Origin: Berkiella sp963829835
GTDB lineage: Bacteria > Pseudomonadota > Gammaproteobacteria > Berkiellales > Berkiellaceae
DNA: 64,000 nucleotides
Reading direction: 5' to 3'
Assembly: GCA_963829835.1 (NCBI GenBank)
Contig: CAWHKC010000003.1
Coordinates: forward strand, 496,001-560,000
Part shown: piece after piece, positions 26,691 through 36,268 of the stretch
How the letters are laid out: every line of letters begins with the position of its first letter
How positions within the stretch are numbered: the stretch's first letter is position 1
Position numbers and translations under genes: made by a program
The notes under the pieces: model-generated
What the model was told of the DNA's origin: nothing
Database searches by the model: none
The model's input: only the letters and a program-made list of their open reading frames with translations

Positions 26691-28817
26691 ATGTTAGGTG
26701 AAGGTAATTTATCAGAACATGATCAAAGAGCACATAAAGCAATTGAAGACTTAATTAAAAAAATAAATGATTATAAAGATCAGGTCGAGCAGCAAACAGA
26801 AGGGGATTATGTCACATTAGATGTTTTTGAGGCCGCGCAATATGAGATGATTTTACAGTATATTGAGGATGCAAAAAAAGAAGAAATTCCAGCTGTTAAT
26901 AAATTAAAAAGAATTTTAGGGGTAATTGCATATTGTCGTGAAACGAGCAAAGGACGCTCGGAAACTATTGAGAATAATACTAACGCTTCTACGGGAGCCA
27001 AAGGCCAAAGCAAAAGAATAGTAGAGAGAATGGATGATATAGAAAAGATTGCTGGGAGCGGTATTATAATGCCTGGTGAACTATACCAACAAGAAAAACA
27101 TAACTTTCGTAATCAATTTATGTTAGATAAAGAAAAATTTGAACAATATGTCGAAATCGGTTTTGCAAAGGCGATAGAGGAATTACCCACTCCAATGATT
27201 GGTGATTTTTCTGCAGGTTATGCAGCAGATATGGCAAATAAAGCAGCTAAAGCAGCTCAAGAGATAGTAGGCAAACTTGCCAAAGTTTCATTGCCTGAAG
27301 GTACACCGCAAATATCAGCTGCTTCTGGTGATAGCAATAACCCATCAGCAGTATCAGCTCCAAATCCCCTGAGAAAAAAAGCAGATATAAAACACGTTAG
27401 TTATAATGTAAAACTCTATTTAAAAAGTTATTTTGAAAAAACCAATCCAAATGAAACGCTTTCGGAAAAACGAAGTAGAGAGAAAAAAGAAAAAATAGAA
27501 CAAAAGCAAAAACGAGCACAAGAAAAAGCGCAAAAAAAAGCAGAAAAAAAACGACGTAAAGAAAATGATCAGGCCAGGCATGATATAGAAAAAGATCAGA
27601 AAAAAAATCTTGTAAAATACTTGGCGAATTTAAGTCCTGAAGAGAGAAAGAAATTTGAAGATAACAAAGAACAAAAAAGAAAAGCAAATGTGGATAAAAT
27701 AGTAGATGAGGCCAGGAAAGCAGGAGAACCTATAAGGGCAGAGCAAGATAAATACCAGGAAAAATTTGATGCTTTAATTAGTTTTCTCTCTAAAGAGAAT
27801 TATTTCTCAGATAAATATATCACTGATTTAGATAAGCGTGTAGCGACGATGAATATTAACATGTTATCTAAAATTTCAGATGTGGCTAAAAAGATAACAA
27901 AAGCAGAGATAGATTACAAAAACCAAGTTGCAGCTGGTAAAGGTGTTAACTCGGCGATTCACAGGTCTAATCAATTAAATCTTCTCTATGGCATTATCGG
28001 ACATGTTGAGATTATGAATAAAAATCCAACAGATCCTAAAATAACTGCAATATTAGATGAGTTGAAACAGCAAGTCCAAGAGGCTGATTTTAATTTTCAA
28101 TTTGCCGCAAGCAAAGGGTATCAACCAAATTCACCAGCTGAAATTAAAGTTGCTTTACAAGCTAAAATTAAAGTTGCTGTACAAGCCACAACAAATGAAC
28201 TATTTGTTAAATTAAATGAGTTGAAAAATGGAAAAGATATTCATGCAGAATATAGTAAGTTAAAAGCCAATGATAAAATTGTAGCGGTTACGGAAGCACG
28301 AGATAAAGGGATTGGGCATGTCATGGCAAGTAAAGAAGGGGAGCCAAAGGAAGCGATCACGTCAAAATATAGCTCTAAAAAGTCTAATGCTATAACTGGC
28401 ACTAGAGCTTTTCAGCTAAATATTTTGCAACGTGCTATTGATAAAGCAGCAGTACTGCCATTTGAGAAAAACGATGAAGCTCAAAAAATTATTTCTGGTG
28501 CCATTTATATCATAAGAAAACAATTACAAAATGAATTAACCAAGTCAGTTGCGCTTAATAGTATTTTAGATGATTTAGAAAGAAACATAAACTTAGCGCG
28601 GCAAAAACAAGGGAAAGGAAATTTAACTAAAGATGATTATAAAGAAGCTGCGAAATCTTTTTTAAATAGTCATCTTCCTCCCGACTCACAAGATTTAAAG
28701 CAGAACTTGAGCATAGACAGCAAAAGTTTTAATAAATTGAGCGACCAGCTTGATTCCCTTCGTAAAGATTTAAATAAAGACAAGAGTGACCATGTTCATT
28801 ATAAAAGACAGCAGTAA
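26691..28817 (+). CDS. large charged coiled-coil protein, 708 aa
   Basis: ATG 26691 follows AGGAG. No signal peptide or membrane segment. Residues about 245-345 form a very Lys/Glu-rich coiled coil (SEKRSREKKEKIEQKQKRAQ, KKAEKKRRKEND) with clusters that would read as nuclear localisation signals. The remainder is helical, with two related blocks (LNLLYGIIGHVEI and LNILQRAIDKAAV followed by regular helices). No catalytic motif recognised. Probably an exported structural or scaffolding effector, judged by size, coiled coil and context only. Confidence 0.65.
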   Translation: MLGEGNLSEHDQRAHKAIEDLIKKINDYKDQVEQQTEGDYVTLDVFEAAQYEMILQYIEDAKKEEIPAVNKLKRILGVIAYCRETSKGRSETIENNTNASTGAKGQSKRIVERMDDIEKIAGSGIIMPGELYQQEKHNFRNQFMLDKEKFEQYVEIGFAKAIEELPTPMIGDFSAGYAADMANKAAKAAQEIVGKLAKVSLPEGTPQISAASGDSNNPSAVSAPNPLRKKADIKHVSYNVKLYLKSYFEKTNPNETLSEKRSREKKEKIEQKQKRAQEKAQKKAEKKRRKENDQARHDIEKDQKKNLVKYLANLSPEERKKFEDNKEQKRKANVDKIVDEARKAGEPIRAEQDKYQEKFDALISFLSKENYFSDKYITDLDKRVATMNINMLSKISDVAKKITKAEIDYKNQVAAGKGVNSAIHRSNQLNLLYGIIGHVEIMNKNPTDPKITAILDELKQQVQEADFNFQFAASKGYQPNSPAEIKVALQAKIKVAVQATTNELFVKLNELKNGKDIHAEYSKLKANDKIVAVTEARDKGIGHVMASKEGEPKEAITSKYSSKKSNAITGTRAFQLNILQRAIDKAAVLPFEKNDEAQKIISGAIYIIRKQLQNELTKSVALNSILDDLERNINLARQKQGKGNLTKDDYKEAAKSFLNSHLPPDSQDLKQNLSIDSKSFNKLSDQLDSLRKDLNKDKSDHVHYKRQQ

Positions 28818-28958
28818 GGAAGTCTCAAAACTCTTATCGTACGGCTCAAAACTTTTTGAGGAAAGTTCACGATAGCTTTGTTGTGCAAAATACTTGTAAC
28901 TACAAACTTTAAACTGCATAAGCATTTATAAACCTCATCCCTGAATGTAGTAATTATA

Positions 28959-28987
28959 TTGACATTAAAATACTTATTATGTATCGT
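28959..28987 (+). promoter_or_regulatory. sigma-70-type promoter of the conserved leader, copy 2
   Basis: TTGACA at 28959-28964 and TATCGT at 28982-28987, with 17 bp between. Identical boxes and spacing to 12847-12875. Confidence 0.65.
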
Positions 28988-28989
28988 GT

Positions 28990-29160
28990 CAGCTAATTAA
29001 GTGATAGGTCTTCTCGTTCAAACAAATCGAGAACTGGCTTGTTTATCCCGCCTAGTTTAATCATTAAACGGGTCTGTCACGAGGCAAGCTTGATGCGCTC
29101 GTGATAAATAATCATTCTCTAACGCCCTGATAGCTCCTCGAATCTTTATATTTGCTCGTA
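28990..29160 (+). ncRNA. structured leader RNA candidate, copy 2
   Basis: Aligns along its length with 12882-13040. Shared blocks include GTGATAGGTCTTCTCG, TCGAGAACTGGCTTG, GCCTAGTTTAATC, AAACGGGTCTGTCACGAGGC, CTCGTGATA and CTGATAGCT. Hairpin 2 differs from copy 1 only in the loop (TCA for TCG). Hairpin 3 keeps its stem although its loop changed. It ends about 50 bp before the next start. Confidence 0.55.
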
Positions 29161-29207
29161 TTAGTAGGGCTATAGTTGTAGATGAAAAGTTGTTTAAGGA
29201 GTTGTTT

Positions 29208-29738
29208 ATGGCATTAGAAGAAGTTAATCCTGCGGGGGATATTGCGCAAGTTGCTGCAGCTGATAATGCAAAACTTAAAAAAATCGCATTAGCTGCTGCT
29301 GCAGTATTAGTTATCAGCGGTGCTGCTGTGTTTGGAGGCGTTCCCGTAGCTGCTTTATTTACAAAAGTGGGACTTGCTGGTCTTTCATTAACAGATGGTG
29401 CTGTAGTAGTTACAGCGATTGCTAGCCTTTGCGCTTTATATGCTTTTTTATTGAAACCGATGTTTAATGCCTCAGCAGCTTTAAAAGCTGGTATTCCACA
29501 TTTGGAAAATAAGCTTGCAGACCGAACTGAGAAATTAGATAACATCCAAAGCGATCTCAAGATGCTAGAAAAGGATCTTCATAGCATGAGTCTTGCACTT
29601 GAAACTAAAACCGTGCCTTTGGCACCTCAGGCTAGACTTAACCAAACTGCTCAACCTTCTTTAGCAGAACTTGCTGCTAAGAATGATGTAAAAGAAGCAC
29701 CTGCTTCAGGAAGTCCAAGATTGAGTGTTTCGAAATAA
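29208..29738 (+). CDS. small membrane protein with coiled coil, 176 aa
   Basis: The start is ATG 29208 because AAGGAG lies 6 bp upstream. The frame to 29190 has no site. Two hydrophobic segments (about 25-48, KIALAAAAVLVISGAAVFGG, and 62-85, DGAVVVTAIASLCALYAFLL) are followed by a coiled coil (HLENKLADRTEKLDNIQSDL) and a Pro/Ala-rich tail. Looks like a hairpin membrane protein with a cytosolic coil. It lies under the second structured leader. Family unknown. Confidence 0.65.
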   Translation: MALEEVNPAGDIAQVAAADNAKLKKIALAAAAVLVISGAAVFGGVPVAALFTKVGLAGLSLTDGAVVVTAIASLCALYAFLLKPMFNASAALKAGIPHLENKLADRTEKLDNIQSDLKMLEKDLHSMSLALETKTVPLAPQARLNQTAQPSLAELAAKNDVKEAPASGSPRLSVSK

Positions 29739-29775
29739 CGCATTTCCGCAAGTTTGTTTGAGAGGTTATTGTTGC

Positions 29776-31542
29776 ATGAATACTGGTCCCAAACGAAATC
29801 GAGATGATTCAGAGCCCTCAAGTAGACGCTCTCCCAAGGGAGGAGTTCAACAAAGTTTTATAAAGCTTTGTGCTGATGGGGATTTACATACTCTCAAACA
29901 ATATTTTGTAGACAACCCAGAAGCTATCCAACAATTGGAGAAAACCTATTCTCCAATTAATGCGCAAACGCACGAAATTCTCGAAGGATTTCGTGAAGCG
30001 GTTGTTAAAAATAACCTTGAAGTGGTTGAATACTTTCTTTCAATACCAGAGATTCGATCTAAAATTAATCACGTTGGCAACTGGCCACTAAGACTAGCCT
30101 TTCTTCATAATCGTCTTAGAAGTGCTGACAGACTTTTAAGAGATAAAGGTGTAGAAGACTCATGCACAATTCCGTTTATATTGACCAATCTCAGTTGGGC
30201 AGCAGATAATGGTCGCATTGGTGTCTTCTTAAGATTGTTAGAGTTACCAGTTGCTAAAGAAGCACTTGTCACTAAAGGTCTTCATCTTTTTGAGAAATCT
30301 AAACTGGATGTAATGTACGATTTTATCAGTATGTATTCAGAACAACATTCCACTCGTGGCATAAAACTTAAAGAGGCACTTGATGAATTAACGGATGAGT
30401 TCATAGTTAAACAACTTTTACTCTCTCTCGATGTAGGAATGGACGCAAAAGCAGATGATTTATTAATTGCCTTAGAAAAATTGAACTTTAATGAGAATGA
30501 TGCATTACCCCCGCTTGATTTAAACGATGCAAATGAAGATCAATTTGACAAAGATAACGATGATGATCAAGTAGAAGAAGTTAAGCGCCCAGGACTTAAG
30601 CTTCATGGGGTAGGAAAAGCAAGGGCAGATAACGTACGAGCCCAATTAAGAACAACTTTGAATGCAAGTCGAATCACCAATTCCACTTCCATAGGTATAG
30701 GAAAAAAAGTACTGTTAGATAAACTATATGGGATGTTAGAAGAAAAGACTTCTGAATTATTTACAATAAATGAATTTCAACGTGAATTTGAAATTTATGA
30801 TTTACCGCCAGAAGTTGATAGAAGGCTATACGAATCCTTTGAGTTAAGGAATATGGCTACAAATTGGCGATACAGTCAAGCAAATTCAGAACAAAAACTT
30901 TGCTACGCGGCAAGGTGGAACGTTCTCCCAATGATAGATAGTATTTTGCGTGCAGAGCCAGATTTAATTCGTGGATCACTAGCGCTTGCAACTGCTTGTT
31001 TATGCTCACAGGAAGAAGCTGCTATGAAGCTTGTTAATGAATATGGTGCTGATGTTAATCAAGCACCTAAAAATGCCCACAAATCTCCGCTTTGTGCCGC
31101 AGTTTGGGCAGGTAAAACAAGCCTTGTTCGGTTTCTGATAGGGCGTGGTGCGGTAGTCAATTCTAGTAAAGGAACATTTTTTAATATGACACCCTTACAA
31201 GAGTGTTTATTTAATATGAAAGACACTCTTACAGGCAAAATCGACTCAAAATATATTCCTATCTTTAAATTACTGCTTGAACATGGCGCAGATCCCACGG
31301 TAAACATGCCCCTTTATAACATTTCCCTTCAAGAGTATCTGCAAAGACTACAAGGCGATCCTGAGCTTATTAGAGAAGCAAAGGAGATTTTAGCGCAAGC
31401 AAATCCCTCAATTCAGGAATTGACTGAATTGATGCAAGGACATGGTTTAGATCCCAATGAGCTTGATCTGCTTATCTGTAGTATCGGTTCAATGACGTTA
31501 GATGATCAAGAACCGGGGAAGAAGCACAGGGCGACTAAGTAA
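29776..31542 (+). CDS. ankyrin-repeat protein with basic N-terminus
   Basis: Start at ATG 29776 (MNTGPKRNRDDSEPSSRRSP), with GAGAGG upstream. The longer frame from 29725 overlaps the previous gene. N-terminal helical repeats are followed by an acidic stretch (DKDNDDDQVEEV, near 270) and ankyrin repeats near the C-terminus (HKSPLCAAVWAGKTSLVRFL; IFKLLLEHGADPTVN). The basic start is a variant of the MKRGP signature. No enzyme motif. A REP-like palindrome follows the stop. Confidence 0.75.
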   Translation: MNTGPKRNRDDSEPSSRRSPKGGVQQSFIKLCADGDLHTLKQYFVDNPEAIQQLEKTYSPINAQTHEILEGFREAVVKNNLEVVEYFLSIPEIRSKINHVGNWPLRLAFLHNRLRSADRLLRDKGVEDSCTIPFILTNLSWAADNGRIGVFLRLLELPVAKEALVTKGLHLFEKSKLDVMYDFISMYSEQHSTRGIKLKEALDELTDEFIVKQLLLSLDVGMDAKADDLLIALEKLNFNENDALPPLDLNDANEDQFDKDNDDDQVEEVKRPGLKLHGVGKARADNVRAQLRTTLNASRITNSTSIGIGKKVLLDKLYGMLEEKTSELFTINEFQREFEIYDLPPEVDRRLYESFELRNMATNWRYSQANSEQKLCYAARWNVLPMIDSILRAEPDLIRGSLALATACLCSQEEAAMKLVNEYGADVNQAPKNAHKSPLCAAVWAGKTSLVRFLIGRGAVVNSSKGTFFNMTPLQECLFNMKDTLTGKIDSKYIPIFKLLLEHGADPTVNMPLYNISLQEYLQRLQGDPELIREAKEILAQANPSIQELTELMQGHGLDPNELDLLICSIGSMTLDDQEPGKKHRATK

Positions 31543-31552
31543 ATTTGGAGCG

Positions 31553-31568
31553 GGGTCAGATCTGACCC
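31553..31568. repeat. REP-like palindrome GGGTCAGATCTGACCC
   Basis: A perfect 16-bp palindrome 11 bp after the ankyrin gene stop, followed by ATTTT. It could also stop transcription weakly. Confidence 0.6.
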
Positions 31569-31599
31569 ATTTTCTCCTGATGCCGTGCTTTAGATTATT

Positions 31600-32469
31600 C
31601 TATTTATGTTTTTGAAAGCAAAACTCATCAACGGTAGAAACGGTATCGACATTAGCATTAGAACCATCCAAGACTAATTTTCTATCATCAGTTGTAGCTA
31701 GCCTTTGCTGATGCACCAATGCAGGCACTACGCTTGGCAATTCATCTGTTCTATCGTTAATCGAGAGTGATCTTAGTTCATATTCTGCAATGGCAACGCG
31801 CGCTTTTAAAACCATTTCTTCGAGCGCTAAATGAGAAATATCTATCGTAATATCAGCAATGGCTTGAAGCTTTGCTTCACGTTCTTCACGATGTGCTTGT
31901 GATAATGCTTTCCAAGCGTCTCCTTTAGCCTGATAATTACTGATATGTTGCCATCTTGGCCTACCATCAGGTTGAATGCGACTAAGATGGTCGCAAATAG
32001 TGTCATGATCTGCTTTTAAATAGACAAATTTTTTGCGTTTATCTCGACAAACTAGTTGTATCGTCTTGTTAAGCGGTTGGGAGCCACCCAGATCAAAGGC
32101 ACAAGGTTGCTGCTCTTGTTTAATGAGATCAGCAGCAAGAGCTGCTTCCAATTCTCGCCATTGCGCCTCACCTAAATATTTCATTATGGCAGAGCTATGT
32201 TTAGGAAAAGACTCTCTTAATAAAGCTTTAATCGCGAGTTCCTGGCCAAATTGTTGGCTCCATTTTGCGCAAAAGCTATTAACTACGTCATCATCTGTTG
32301 CGCATTTTGTTAATTGTTCTCTTGCTAAGGGATTTTCCACTAATTTGTTCAACCGCTTTTTTATTTCATCGTCCATTATAAAAAGAGGGGTTTGAGTAAT
32401 AGCTTTTAGTACGGTTGTTTTACCAGCCCCTGGGAGCCCAATAAAAATATAATCGAAAGACATTAACAT
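31600..32469 (-). CDS. shikimate-kinase-like P-loop protein, 289 aa
   Basis: A Walker A motif GLPGAGKTT at residues about 12-20 is followed by FIMDDEI (substrate-side Asp pair). Then come WRELE, FDLGGS and FVYLKADHDTICDHLSRIQP with DGRPRW. The order matches shikimate kinases (GxxGxGKT, DxD, GGG-type loop, RP lid). The length is about 110 residues more than AroK, with an extended C-terminus, and the FDLGGS loop is unusual. It may be a diverged small-molecule kinase rather than housekeeping AroK. No aromatic-pathway genes are nearby. Confidence 0.55.
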   Translation of the reverse strand: MLMSFDYIFIGLPGAGKTTVLKAITQTPLFIMDDEIKKRLNKLVENPLAREQLTKCATDDDVVNSFCAKWSQQFGQELAIKALLRESFPKHSSAIMKYLGEAQWRELEAALAADLIKQEQQPCAFDLGGSQPLNKTIQLVCRDKRKKFVYLKADHDTICDHLSRIQPDGRPRWQHISNYQAKGDAWKALSQAHREEREAKLQAIADITIDISHLALEEMVLKARVAIAEYELRSLSINDRTDELPSVVPALVHQQRLATTDDRKLVLDGSNANVDTVSTVDEFCFQKHK

Positions 32470-32619
32470 CGGTGAAAGCCTCGAAAGTACAACTTTGGTT
32501 TAGTATTCTGGCCTAGACCAGTTAATTTGGTGAATGTTATAGTTTATTGCTCAAGATTCCAAGGAATTATATTTCATTAGTAGGTTAATTTGGTTAAATG
32601 CCTTTGGGGCGGGTCAGAC

Positions 32620-32940
32620 TTAAACATGATGGTCCGTTTTTAAATTATTGTAGTCGATGTCCCAAAATTCCATGGACCTTACTACTAATTTATCGGTCAT
32701 TAATAGCACACCGGGTCCAAGTAAGGCTGTTAAAACCACACCACCCAAACCGCCTGCAATTGCCGCCCCTACACCATAACTTGCATAGGCTAACTTTGCA
32801 GCATAATAACCACCCGTAAGGGAACCGCAAAGACAAGCGAATCTAATAAAAGCATCTTCATTAGAAAAATAGGGAATTAAGTCGATGATAAAATGTCCAC
32901 CAGAAACAGCATGCATTTCATGTAAATCTAAGGTTCTCAT
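32620..32940 (-). CDS. double-glycine leader peptide 4 with glycine-rich membrane segment, 106 aa
   Basis: Leader MRTLDLHEMHAVSGG. The mature peptide has CLCGSLTGGYYAAKLAYAS then GVGAAIAGGLGGVVLTALL, a long Gly/Ala membrane segment, and a polar tail ending DHHV. The leader is almost superimposable on peptides 1-3 around 20 kb. No transport or immunity gene is adjacent. Confidence 0.65.
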   Translation of the reverse strand: MRTLDLHEMHAVSGGHFIIDLIPYFSNEDAFIRFACLCGSLTGGYYAAKLAYASYGVGAAIAGGLGGVVLTALLGPGVLLMTDKLVVRSMEFWDIDYNNLKTDHHV

Positions 32941-33120
32941 TTTGTAAACTCAAATAAATACATTGAATTATCATTGGTATAGGTCAAAAAAGAATAAATT
33001 GCAAAGCCATTTCATGTTCGAAAGGAAAGGGGGCAGCCAATGTGGACAGAATAATGAGTAGCGGGTCAGGTCTGCGGGGACAGGGCTGCATTGTTGCAGT
33101 TAAACTTATGGCCTCTCTCT

Positions 33121-33492
33121 TTAAAAATACCCATCTAAACAATACATCCCTTGTGTGACAGGATTTTCACTTTTTGCTCTATAATAATATATTGTCATAT
33201 CATTATTATTCATTTTCCAAGCATGCATCACATTATCATCAAAAAACACCAATTCATTTTCATTGATAATGTATTCTTTCCCATCATAAGTTAATTTCAT
33301 ATGATTTTTGGTGTTGACTAAGATCACCCAGGGTTTGTCACCATTGCTAAAATATCTGTTGTGCATGGGATAATTAGCACTATGATTTTTTCGTGTTTCT
33401 TCGCTAAGCAAAACAGCATTGTTCATTTTTTGTTCGCAATCCTTTAATGCACTGTCGCTTGCTTGCATAATGTGAATCATTTTAAAATCCAT
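33121..33492 (-). CDS. cupin-like small protein, 123 aa
   Basis: The strand pattern KLTYDGKEYIINENELVFFD then DNVMHAWKMNNNDMTIYYY is typical of a small beta-barrel (cupin) sensor or binding domain, with a His pair (HNRYF and MHAW). I cannot assign a ligand. ATG 33492 has no strong ribosome site, and ATG 33480 is an alternative. Confidence 0.5.
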   Translation of the reverse strand: MDFKMIHIMQASDSALKDCEQKMNNAVLLSEETRKNHSANYPMHNRYFSNGDKPWVILVNTKNHMKLTYDGKEYIINENELVFFDDNVMHAWKMNNNDMTIYYYRAKSENPVTQGMYCLDGYF

Positions 33493-33559
33493 TTGAAAAT
33501 GTGAGTATAAACAAAAGAAGAATTCAAAAAGGGTATTTACAACACAATTTATTATTTGC

Positions 33560-33608
33560 TATGGTATGCAAATCGCACTACGCAGGCGCGCGAACGCCCG
33601 CATAGTGC
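33560..33608 (+). promoter_or_regulatory. extended -10 promoter and start-proximal hairpin
   Basis: TGCTATGGT is an extended -10 box. Transcription would begin just before a strong hairpin, GCACTA...TAGTGC at 33575-33608 with an inner GGCG/CGCC stem. A 37-codon open frame begins 30 bp later. Confidence 0.4.
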
Positions 33609-33637
33609 TAACCACAGACAAAACTTGATTGGAGTTT

Positions 33638-33751
33638 ATGGCCATGGCTTCGTGCATTCTATTACATTCTGTCTCAGTTAAAAAGCTCGATTGGTTTCAA
33701 TCTGCTAATTCTTTGTTTTTATTACGAAAATATTCGCCAAGAGATGCTTAA
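33638..33751 (+). CDS. possible 37-residue peptide
   Basis: ATG 33638 has TTGGAG 4 bp upstream and encodes MAMASCILLHSVSVKKLDWF and then a short basic tail. It sits directly after a promoter and strong hairpin, and 57 bp before a DNA-binding protein gene. It could be a leader peptide for that gene or chance. Unrecognised. Confidence 0.3.
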   Translation: MAMASCILLHSVSVKKLDWFQSANSLFLLRKYSPRDA

Positions 33752-33808
33752 TTATCTATTGGATTAATATATTTGTTTTAAACCTAACAAACATTGGTGA
33801 TCGTAATC

Positions 33809-34195
33809 ATGATTGAAGTGTCGCGTGCGCGAAATAATGATGCGCACACTGTTATTCCGTGCTTTGCCATTTCGCAACAAGAAATAAAATTTGTACTGAA
33901 TTTTCCAGGATTAAATAGCTTGGATAAACTCGTATGGATTGTACTTGCTGCAATGTCCACGCAAAACCCTGATTTTACCAGCCAATGTTCACTTCAACAG
34001 TTTGCCAGAATGCTTGGGAAGCGCCCCAACAGCATTATGCGTGCCTGTAAGCAATTAGAAGCGATGGGAATTGTTCAAAAGCAGGAAGGGGGTTTATCTT
34101 TTGAGAGTAGGAGGCGGATAAATCCCACATTGCTTCAAAAGAAGAATGTGATGTTCCGATTTTTGTTATTTGTTGTAAAAAGAAGAGGAAGTTAG
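33809..34195 (+). CDS. winged-helix/HTH DNA-binding protein, 128 aa
   Basis: Start taken at ATG 33809 (MIEVSRARNNDAHTVIP). The segment CSLQQFARMLGKRPNSIMRA followed by CKQLEAMGIVQKQEGGLSF is a helix-turn-helix plus wing as in MarR-like or replication-initiator winged helices. A basic tail (KRRGS) ends the protein. The target is unknown. It may regulate neighbouring effector-like genes or be a plasmid or phage relic. Confidence 0.55.
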   Translation: MIEVSRARNNDAHTVIPCFAISQQEIKFVLNFPGLNSLDKLVWIVLAAMSTQNPDFTSQCSLQQFARMLGKRPNSIMRACKQLEAMGIVQKQEGGLSFESRRRINPTLLQKKNVMFRFLLFVVKRRGS

Positions 34196-34319
34196 CTCGC
34201 TTCACAGGCCTGCTTATGCGCACTGTGGTGAGCTGGGAATTGGTATTGTTGCGTCTCATCGGATCGCTAAAGCATTAATGAATAACGCTTTAGACAGAGC
34301 AAAAATAATATTTTAGAAG

Positions 34320-34919
34320 TTAGATCTTATCCCATGCACGCTTATATCGTTTAGTTTCATTGATATCATTTATCTTATTATAGGGTTGTATAGGCGGAGA
34401 ATATCGTGAATTTTCAAAATGGGAGTAAATGATAGGTTCCACTGCATCGCTGAGGGTAAACTCTTCTTCAGTTATGGGATGACCCGATACATTGATTTTA
34501 GCTTCAAGTTCCTCAATTGCTTTGTTAATATCAAGAAAAAGATCATCATTCTCTTCTATAAATAAAAGAAGATTCAGTTTCATGTCAATCAAATATTTAT
34601 CAGTAATATATTGGTCTATCACAGTATAGTCGAGCAAATCTCTTAATTCCTGAGCATGCTTTTTTAACTTCTTTTGTGAATCTATAAAGATTGATTTATT
34701 AAAATCAATGATATTCACTTCCCAGGTTAAAGGTGAAACGAGGACATTACCTTCATGGTGCCCCAAGTCACCATGGTAGATATGTGAGGAGGTTAATTCG
34801 CGAAATGCCTTTAAGAGAGAGAGAAATAAGCGATATTGTTCTATCATTGGCAATGAATCCTGATTTGATGATAATAATGCTGCCAATTTCGACATGGTAA
34901 TACCAGGGATATATTTCAT
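34320..34919 (-). pseudogene. protein kinase C-lobe, separated by a frameshift from its N-lobe
   Basis: 199 residues with HGDLGHHEGN (His49, Asp51, Asn58) and IIDFNKS (Asp72, a DFG variant DFN): the catalytic and metal-binding loops of a kinase. It begins MKYIPGITMSKLAALL, which is the hinge region of a kinase rather than a natural start. The N-lobe is in the frame ending at 34916, overlapping by four bases (ATGA). One extra T in the run TCTTTATGA would fuse them as RKDPTSFMKYIPG. Translational coupling of two halves is the alternative. Confidence 0.7.
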
Positions 34920-36067
34920 AAAGACGTAGGATCTTTTCTTTCAACTATTTGTTGAAAACCAAGCAACCTGTTTTTTAAGGATAAAAATTGAATTTCATAC
35001 TCAGCCTCACTTAAGTTTTTGTAGACCTTTACCACGCAAAACTCTTTATTACTCATGTTTTGAGCTAATTTTACTTTTCCAAAGGCACCTTTGCCCAGCT
35101 TGCCTCCCAAATAAATAGTATACAATATGCCATTTTCATCCTTGATGATGGAATGTGGAAATTCACTATTACCTAGCATTTTGTGATGATTATTATCAGC
35201 AAAATATATCTTAATTTTTTCTAATTGTTCTTGCGTATAAAACAACCCATTAGGAAGTAATTCATTTCTTGCTGCAGCCATTACACGGTTACTTTTTCGT
35301 TCGGAAAGTATTCTAGTCCAACGTGTCTGAAAATCTTCACAAACTTTTTTCTTATTAGGTAAACTTGCAGTGGCCGTTGACGGCATTTGAGATGCGTGTG
35401 TCGTGACGCTCGAAAGAGGAATTGCCTTTGTGGGCATGGTAGCCACAGGTAATTTAAAAACTAATTTGTTTTTGATTATTTCTTTTTGATGCTGAAGTTC
35501 ATTGGCATCATATAAACTTTCTACAAATTGTATTATTGGGATGACATTTCTTTTAGTGGCAATTTCAAGTAAAGTTGCGCCATTTTTAGTAACATGATGA
35601 AGCTGTGAGTGTCGGAGATTTTCAGGAATAAAACTGTAAATAGCTTGACACATATCAATGTTGCCAAACTCAACGGCTATCATGAGTAAATTATATCCAT
35701 TGTTTTCACAACATTGGGATACATGATTTTTAAAAACTTCAGATTGAGCTACTTTTTTGTTATCGGAATAAAGCTTTAATATGGCAGGTAATATTGTTGG
35801 ATCCTTGCCATAATGTACTGTTGCGGCAAATAAATTTTCACCCTTTTCATTTTGAGCATCAATATCTGCGTCATGAGAAGCGAGCAATTGCACCATGCTT
35901 TGATGACCACGAATAGCAGCCACCATGATTGGGGATAACTGATGTTTTGAGGTAGGTATATTTACCAAGGTTGGATTGACCGCCAAAAAAGTGCTGACTT
36001 GGTCTTGAAGGTTTAAGCCTACCGCTTGAATGAATGGTGATTCCTGTTTAAATTTAAAACCTAACAT
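34916..36067 (-). pseudogene. ankyrin repeats + protein kinase N-lobe (5' part of split gene)
   Basis: Residues about 10-190 are ankyrin repeats (SPIMVAAIRGHQSMVQLLAS; ENNGYNLLMIAVEFGNIDMC). A Thr/Ser-rich linker follows. Then GKGAFGKV (325-332, glycine loop), VVKVYK (Lys347) and an EAEYEIQ helix complete a kinase N-lobe, and the frame stops at the hinge. The ankyrin-kinase order resembles ankyrin-kinase effectors of Legionella. ATG 36067 follows AGGGG. The intact protein would be about 580 residues. Confidence 0.7.
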
Positions 36068-36268
36068 ATATGTAAATACCCCTAAATACTATATAACTTA
36101 TTCAGTAGTATACCTTGATTGGTATATTAATAATGTGGGAAAAAAATATATTGAGGATGATATTTTTTCAAAAGAAGAGTCAAACTTTGCATCGCAGCTG
36201 TTTAAACTCATCAGTGCGGGTCGTTGATCAAGTTTATGTTTCATTTTATCCATCCGCCTTTTTCTACA

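Noticed and set aside
31600..32469. Housekeeping shikimate kinase aroK
   Set aside because: About 110 residues too long, altered substrate loop and no aromatic-pathway neighbours.
34910..34925. Programmed -1 frameshift joining the kinase halves
   Set aside because: The sequence TCTTTATGA lacks a canonical X-XXY-YYZ slippery heptamer and I see no obvious stimulatory stem; mutation or error is simpler.
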